Notes under the pieces: generated by a model
What the model was told of the DNA's origin: nothing
The model's database searches: none
What the model saw: only the letters and a program-made list of their open reading frames with translations
Made by a program: the position numbers and the translations under genes
Origin: an uncultured Blautia sp.
GTDB taxonomy: Bacteria > Bacillota > Clostridia > Lachnospirales > Lachnospiraceae
Length of the DNA stretch: 47,159 bases
NCBI GenBank assembly: GCA_937893675.1
Contig: CALBGI010000001.1
Coordinates: 1-47,159, forward strand
Direction of reading: 5' to 3'
Part shown: positions 44,043 through 47,159 of the stretch, piece after piece
Position numbering within the stretch: the first letter of the stretch is position 1
Layout of the letters: every line of letters begins with the position of its first letter

Positions 44043-44735
44043 TTATACGGACTGCTTTTTCAGACAGGCAAATTCCTGAAAGGCCTCTCCCTCCGGGCAG
44101 ATATAAAAGGTCATCGGTTTTCCGGTCGCCGGATGGCAGAAGGAAAGTCCTGCTGAACAGAGTGCAAGCCTTCTGGAAAATTTTGATGCTCCATATTTTT
44201 TGTCCCCCAGAAGCGGCATTTGGGCATGGGCCATCTGCACTCTGATCTGATGATGCCGCCCGGTTTCCAGATGTATGTTCAGGAGCGTGCGCGGACCGGT
44301 TTCCAGCACCTCATAAAACAGCCGTGCCTCTTTCGCCCCGGGCGTTCCCTTTTGCACCACCGAAGAGGTGTTGCTTCTGCCGTCTTTTTTCAGGTAATCC
44401 GTAAGCTGTCCCCTGTCTTTTAACGGCTTTTTTTCCGTTACCGCCAGATATTCTTTTTTGATCTTTCCGGAAGTCATCTGCCGGTTCAGATCAGCCGCGG
44501 CCTTCTGATTTTTTGCAAACACCAAAAGTCCCTCAACCGGCTGATCCAGACGGTGGATCACTGCCAGATAGGGAATGGTTTCCGGCGCTTTTTCTGCCAG
44601 ATAATTTTTCAGCATACTTTCCAGGTCCATGGAGCCGATTCCCGCGCTCTGCACCGCAATCCCGGCAGGCTTGCGGCAGACCAGAATATGCGCATCCTCA
44701 AAAAGGATCCTGTCCTTCATATTTCCAAACCACAT
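44043..44735 (-). CDS. RluA-family pseudouridine synthase
   Basis: 230 aa from the ATG at 44735 (GGGAG 6 nt upstream). Catalytic Asp64 lies in HRLDQPVEGLLVFAK, with the ETGRHHQIRVQMAH motif near residues 155-170. It converts U to pseudouridine in RNA; the target is unknown. There is no N-terminal S4 domain, as in small RluA-type members. It starts 26 nt after the dus stop, so the two RNA-modifying genes form an operon. Confidence 0.9.
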   Translation of the reverse strand: MWFGNMKDRILFEDAHILVCRKPAGIAVQSAGIGSMDLESMLKNYLAEKAPETIPYLAVIHRLDQPVEGLLVFAKNQKAAADLNRQMTSGKIKKEYLAVTEKKPLKDRGQLTDYLKKDGRSNTSSVVQKGTPGAKEARLFYEVLETGPRTLLNIHLETGRHHQIRVQMAHAQMPLLGDKKYGASKFSRRLALCSAGLSFCHPATGKPMTFYICPEGEAFQEFACLKKQSV

Positions 44736-44761
44736 ACTTCTCTCCCATTTTCTCCGGCTTT

Positions 44762-45703
44762 CTACAGAATCAGCCTGCATTCCCCAAACAGGGCATTCAC
44801 ATGGATCACATATTCGCTGATACGCTGTGATTTCCGAATTTTTTTCAGATATTTTTCGCTGTTCTCAAAGGAGGTGCCAAGATATGCCCACAGCTCTTTC
44901 ATCTTATACAAGGTATTTCTGTCGCCGAACATATACTCTGTGTACCCCTGCAAAAGCGTATCATGAAAAACCCGCAGCCTTTTTTTCTCTTCCTGCTCCT
45001 TTGAATTTCCCTGACGGATCGCCTCTGTCAGCCAGGGCTTTCTGAGAATCCCCCGGCCCAGCATGAGCTTTTCCACGCCCGGAAATTTTCCGATCACTTC
45101 TTCGTAAGCTTTTACACTGTTGATATCCCCGTTATAACAAAGAGAATGTCTGCTCTTTTCTGCTGCCAGCGCAAACGCATCGGTATGTATGGTTCCCTGC
45201 CTGTACTGATCTGTCTTCAGACGCGGATGAATGATCAGTTCCTTCAGCGGAAACTCCTCATAAATCGACAGAATCCGAGGCCATTCCTCCTCATCCTCCA
45301 CACCGATTCTTGTTTTGATTGAAATAGCCAGCGGACATTTCTCAAAAATCTCATCCAAGAAACGTCTCAGTTCTCCTGGAAGTCCTAAAAATCCTGCGCC
45401 CCGATTTCTGGCCGTCACAGTAGGAGACGGACAGCCCAGATTCAAATTTACTTCTGTGTAGCCAAAGGACTGGATTCCCCCGGCAATGCTTAAAAAATCC
45501 TCGGCACGATTGGTGAGGATCTGGGGCACCAGCTTCATTCCCGCACTGTTCTCCGGAAGAATATCCCGGATTTCTTTTTGATTTAGTTTTCTGCTCATAA
45601 GGAACGGAGCAAAATAGCAATCTACATTTCCATAACATTTGTGATATGCCTGCCGAAAAATGTATCCGGTAATTCCCTCCATGGGAGCCATGTAAAACCG
45701 CAT
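44762..45703 (-). CDS. tRNA-dihydrouridine synthase family protein
   Basis: 313 aa flavoprotein barrel that reduces uridine to dihydrouridine in tRNA D-loops. It opens with RFYMAPMEGITGYIFRQAYH. Catalytic Cys91 lies in NLNLGCPSP, with SIKTRIG and LCYNGDINS downstream. AAGGA lies 12 nt before the ATG. It is followed by the RluA-type gene and is the last intact gene before the AT-rich region. Confidence 0.93.
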   Translation of the reverse strand: MRFYMAPMEGITGYIFRQAYHKCYGNVDCYFAPFLMSRKLNQKEIRDILPENSAGMKLVPQILTNRAEDFLSIAGGIQSFGYTEVNLNLGCPSPTVTARNRGAGFLGLPGELRRFLDEIFEKCPLAISIKTRIGVEDEEEWPRILSIYEEFPLKELIIHPRLKTDQYRQGTIHTDAFALAAEKSRHSLCYNGDINSVKAYEEVIGKFPGVEKLMLGRGILRKPWLTEAIRQGNSKEQEEKKRLRVFHDTLLQGYTEYMFGDRNTLYKMKELWAYLGTSFENSEKYLKKIRKSQRISEYVIHVNALFGECRLIL

Positions 45704-45824
45704 ATATAAATAGTCCTTTTCTTTGTTATATTGATAGAATGTGGATCACAGCAGTAATACAGCTGCAGCGATTCCGGACTTTATTATAGCGTCTTTTGTC
45801 TCGCGTGGCAATCATAAACGCAAC

Positions 45825-45873
45825 GTGAGACGGCCATCATTTTTACCTTACCGGAAAATGGTGGCCGTCTCAC
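45825..45873. repeat. 12-bp perfect hairpin element
   Basis: GTGAGACGGCCA (45825-45836) pairs with TGGCCGTCTCAC (45862-45873), continued inside by CATTTT/AAAATG. No T-run follows on either strand, so it is not an ordinary terminator. It is a candidate processing stem or remnant of a mobile repeat. Confidence 0.6.
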
Positions 45874-46194
45874 TTAAACTCGTTATTCAAATTTTCTACC
45901 TCGTTGTATTTCTATATTATTTTTGTTTTTATGTTTGTTTGAGGTTTTTAATTGGAACTTTTTTCTCATCTGCTTCATGAGATATTTCCAATTCACATTA
46001 TTCAGTTTTCTTATCTATAATGTACATATCCTTTTTTATTTCCTGCTCATAAACGATATGATCTTTTATCACTCGATTACTTAGAAAGTTTATAGATTTT
46101 AAATTATAATTTCACGGATTATAATTTGTATTTCATCGGGAAAATACCTGCTGTTCTTTTTCATCTCCGTTAAACATCTTACAACTTAAATTCA

Positions 46195-46392
46195 TAAATT
46201 CCAAATGCCTATATGAAAAGGATCTCTGGTTTTCCCTCTCTCAATATCTCCTTCTTTTATTAATAAAGAAGATATTCTTCTGATGCAAAGCTTCCATTCA
46301 TATTCGGATATTGCTGATATGGATGTCAAAATATCGTTCTCATTGGTTTCTTGAAATTCTCCGGAACTCTTCTTCCGAACGACTTCTTGAAA
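46195..46392 (-). pseudogene. Possible decayed coding remnant
   Basis: Sixty-six stop-free codons on the minus strand without a start codon, with plausible amphipathic composition (SISAISEYEWKLCIRRISSL). Stops interrupt it on both sides. In A/T-rich DNA such a stretch can arise by chance, so this is weak. Confidence 0.2.
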
Positions 46393-46907
46393 TTATGAGG
46401 GTTATACTCTTTTGAAAAATGTTTCTTCACACAGATTTCAAAATCTTTGTATCAGGTCTGTGACAGCTATTCAATATGAGAAATCAATTCTATATACCTT
46501 GAATACTTTTTCTTCTCCTTGTTTAAAATTATGATTTATATATAATGGAATGCTTTTACAAATCTTAGTATTCGGTCTTTCTAGCAGGAAACTCGATTTC
46601 TGTCACTCTCATATTGATGAAATTCTTCTATGTTCCCAATGGATTCACCTTTTCCTTTCTGTGATTCGTTATTCATATAAAGGAAATATCAATACTATGA
46701 ATGGAACGAATTCACTTTGACTTTTCATTGCTATCTTTTGTACTTTGTTTTCTTTTCTCTTTTGATGAATTTATAATACCACCGACCGTTCTATTTGTCA
46801 ACACATTTTTACAATATTTTTATTTATATTTGTTTATTATATGTATATATAGTTTTAAATCTATTTTATTTTTTAATTTTCTATTATTTTCTGATAATTA
46901 AAATTTT

Positions 46908-46938
46908 CAAAACAAAACCGGCGGGATTCTCGCCGGCT
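46908..46938 (-). terminator. Minus-strand Rho-independent terminator
   Basis: CCGGCG (46918-46923) pairs with CGCCGG (46931-46936) around a 7-nt loop. On the minus strand TTTTGTTTTG follows. It would end a transcript coming from the structured repeat copy 2. Confidence 0.75.
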
Positions 46939-47110
46939 GTATGGAATATAAAAAAGAAACTGTTGCAGAAGCAACGCTCCGTTGGTACCCTTGCACATGT
47001 TTCCCGCAGGAAGCCGTGCTTCGCACAAAGCTTCTCTGCCGGGAAAGCATGCTGCAAATCCAACGGAGCTGTGCATCGTCTACAACAGCCCTGTAATTGT
47101 TCTCCCTCGT
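46918..47110 (-). ncRNA. Candidate structured RNA containing repeat copy 2
   Basis: On the minus strand a TATAAT (47116-47111) stands about 40 nt upstream of the repeat, and the terminator at 46908-46938 lies 37 nt downstream of it. Between them is a near-continuous stem that also includes an outer CTGTTG/CAACAG pair (around 46960 and 47082). No reading frame fits. The -35 is weak, so transcription is a hypothesis. Confidence 0.4.
46976..47069. repeat. Structured repeat, copy 2
   Basis: Outer GCTCCGTTGG (46976-46985) pairs perfectly with CCAACGGAGC (47060-47069). Middle TTGCA+CATG (46991-46999) pairs with CATG+TGCAA (47048-47057). The inner TTTCCCG/CGGGAAA and GAAGC/GCTTC arms are nearly identical to copy 1 at 4145-4237. 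No T-run follows on the plus strand. Confidence 0.85.
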
Positions 47111-47159
47111 ATTATAAAGTAGTAGCGTTTATAGTCCCTCTCCAAGGACTGTATGCTAT

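Larger units (their letters stand above)
45704..46907. other. AT-rich intergenic region without intact genes
   Basis: About 1.2 kb markedly richer in A/T than the rest of the window. It holds a 49-nt hairpin (45825-45873) and no reading frame that resembles a real protein. On the minus strand a 66-codon stretch open from 46392 to 46195 (containing ILTSISAISEYEWKL, with no start codon) could be the remnant of a decayed gene. No RNA gene or mobile-element ends are recognised. Confidence 0.55.

Noticed and set aside
46873..47076. 67-codon open frame across repeat copy 2
   Set aside because: It runs through the paired arms of the structured repeat and a terminator, has no ribosome site and is not conserved as protein in copy 1.

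Overview
The window looks like chromosome of an anaerobic gut Firmicute of the Lachnospiraceae type (Blautia-like; family level is as far as I can go from sequence alone). Reasons: AGGAGG-type ribosome sites, long-form HPF, a FeoA-FeoB fusion, bifunctional AdhE, IorAB with a linked aminotransferase, a choline-binding-like repeat L,D-transpeptidase, and an F-type ATP synthase with a two-carboxylate (Na+-type) c subunit. Most of the window is gene-dense with moderate GC. The last 1.4 kb is AT-rich and has no intact gene.

Layout. 0.2-7 kb: feoB (-) with an elaborate leader, a CmpB-like membrane protein (+), a DapF-family protein lacking both catalytic cysteines (-), an AraC regulator (+) and an inositol-monophosphatase-family gene (-). 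7-11.2 kb: a secreted GH106-like glycosidase (-) divergent from its probable AraC regulator (+). 11.2-17.9 kb: secA, trxA, hpf (all -), L,D-transpeptidase (+), a eukaryotic-type HisA and a low-complexity lipoprotein (-). 17.9-26.9 kb: an HTH regulator, then cobO-like/dapA/dapB in one operon, an SSB-like gene, typA/bipA (+), two small HTH/membrane-protein units, an HD phosphohydrolase and a short gene resembling the tail of Rpn nucleases. 27-34.3 kb: adhE under three Rex-type boxes plus a kinase-like gene (+), then the iorA-iorB-aminotransferase operon (-) with a compact operator. 34.4-41.7 kb: a complete ATP synthase operon read leftward, atpZ-I-B-E-F-H-A-G-D-C. 41.7-45.7 kb: an orphan sugar-type binding protein, an AI-2E-family permease, an RluA-type pseudouridine synthase and a Dus enzyme.

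Functional themes. NADH balance (Rex/adhE), ferredoxin-linked 2-oxoacid oxidation (Ior) and a probably Na+-coupled ATP synthase together describe fermentative energy metabolism. dapA, dapB and the odd dapF paralogue touch lysine/peptidoglycan precursor synthesis. feoB supplies ferrous iron.

The most unusual element is a ~93-nt structured repeat present twice, at 4145-4237 and 46976-47069. The inner 47 nt differ at only 2 positions. The outer stems differ in sequence but stay base-paired, which indicates selection on folding (RNA or single-stranded DNA). The second copy lies between a promoter-like -10 and a Rho-independent terminator on the minus strand, so it may be part of a small RNA.
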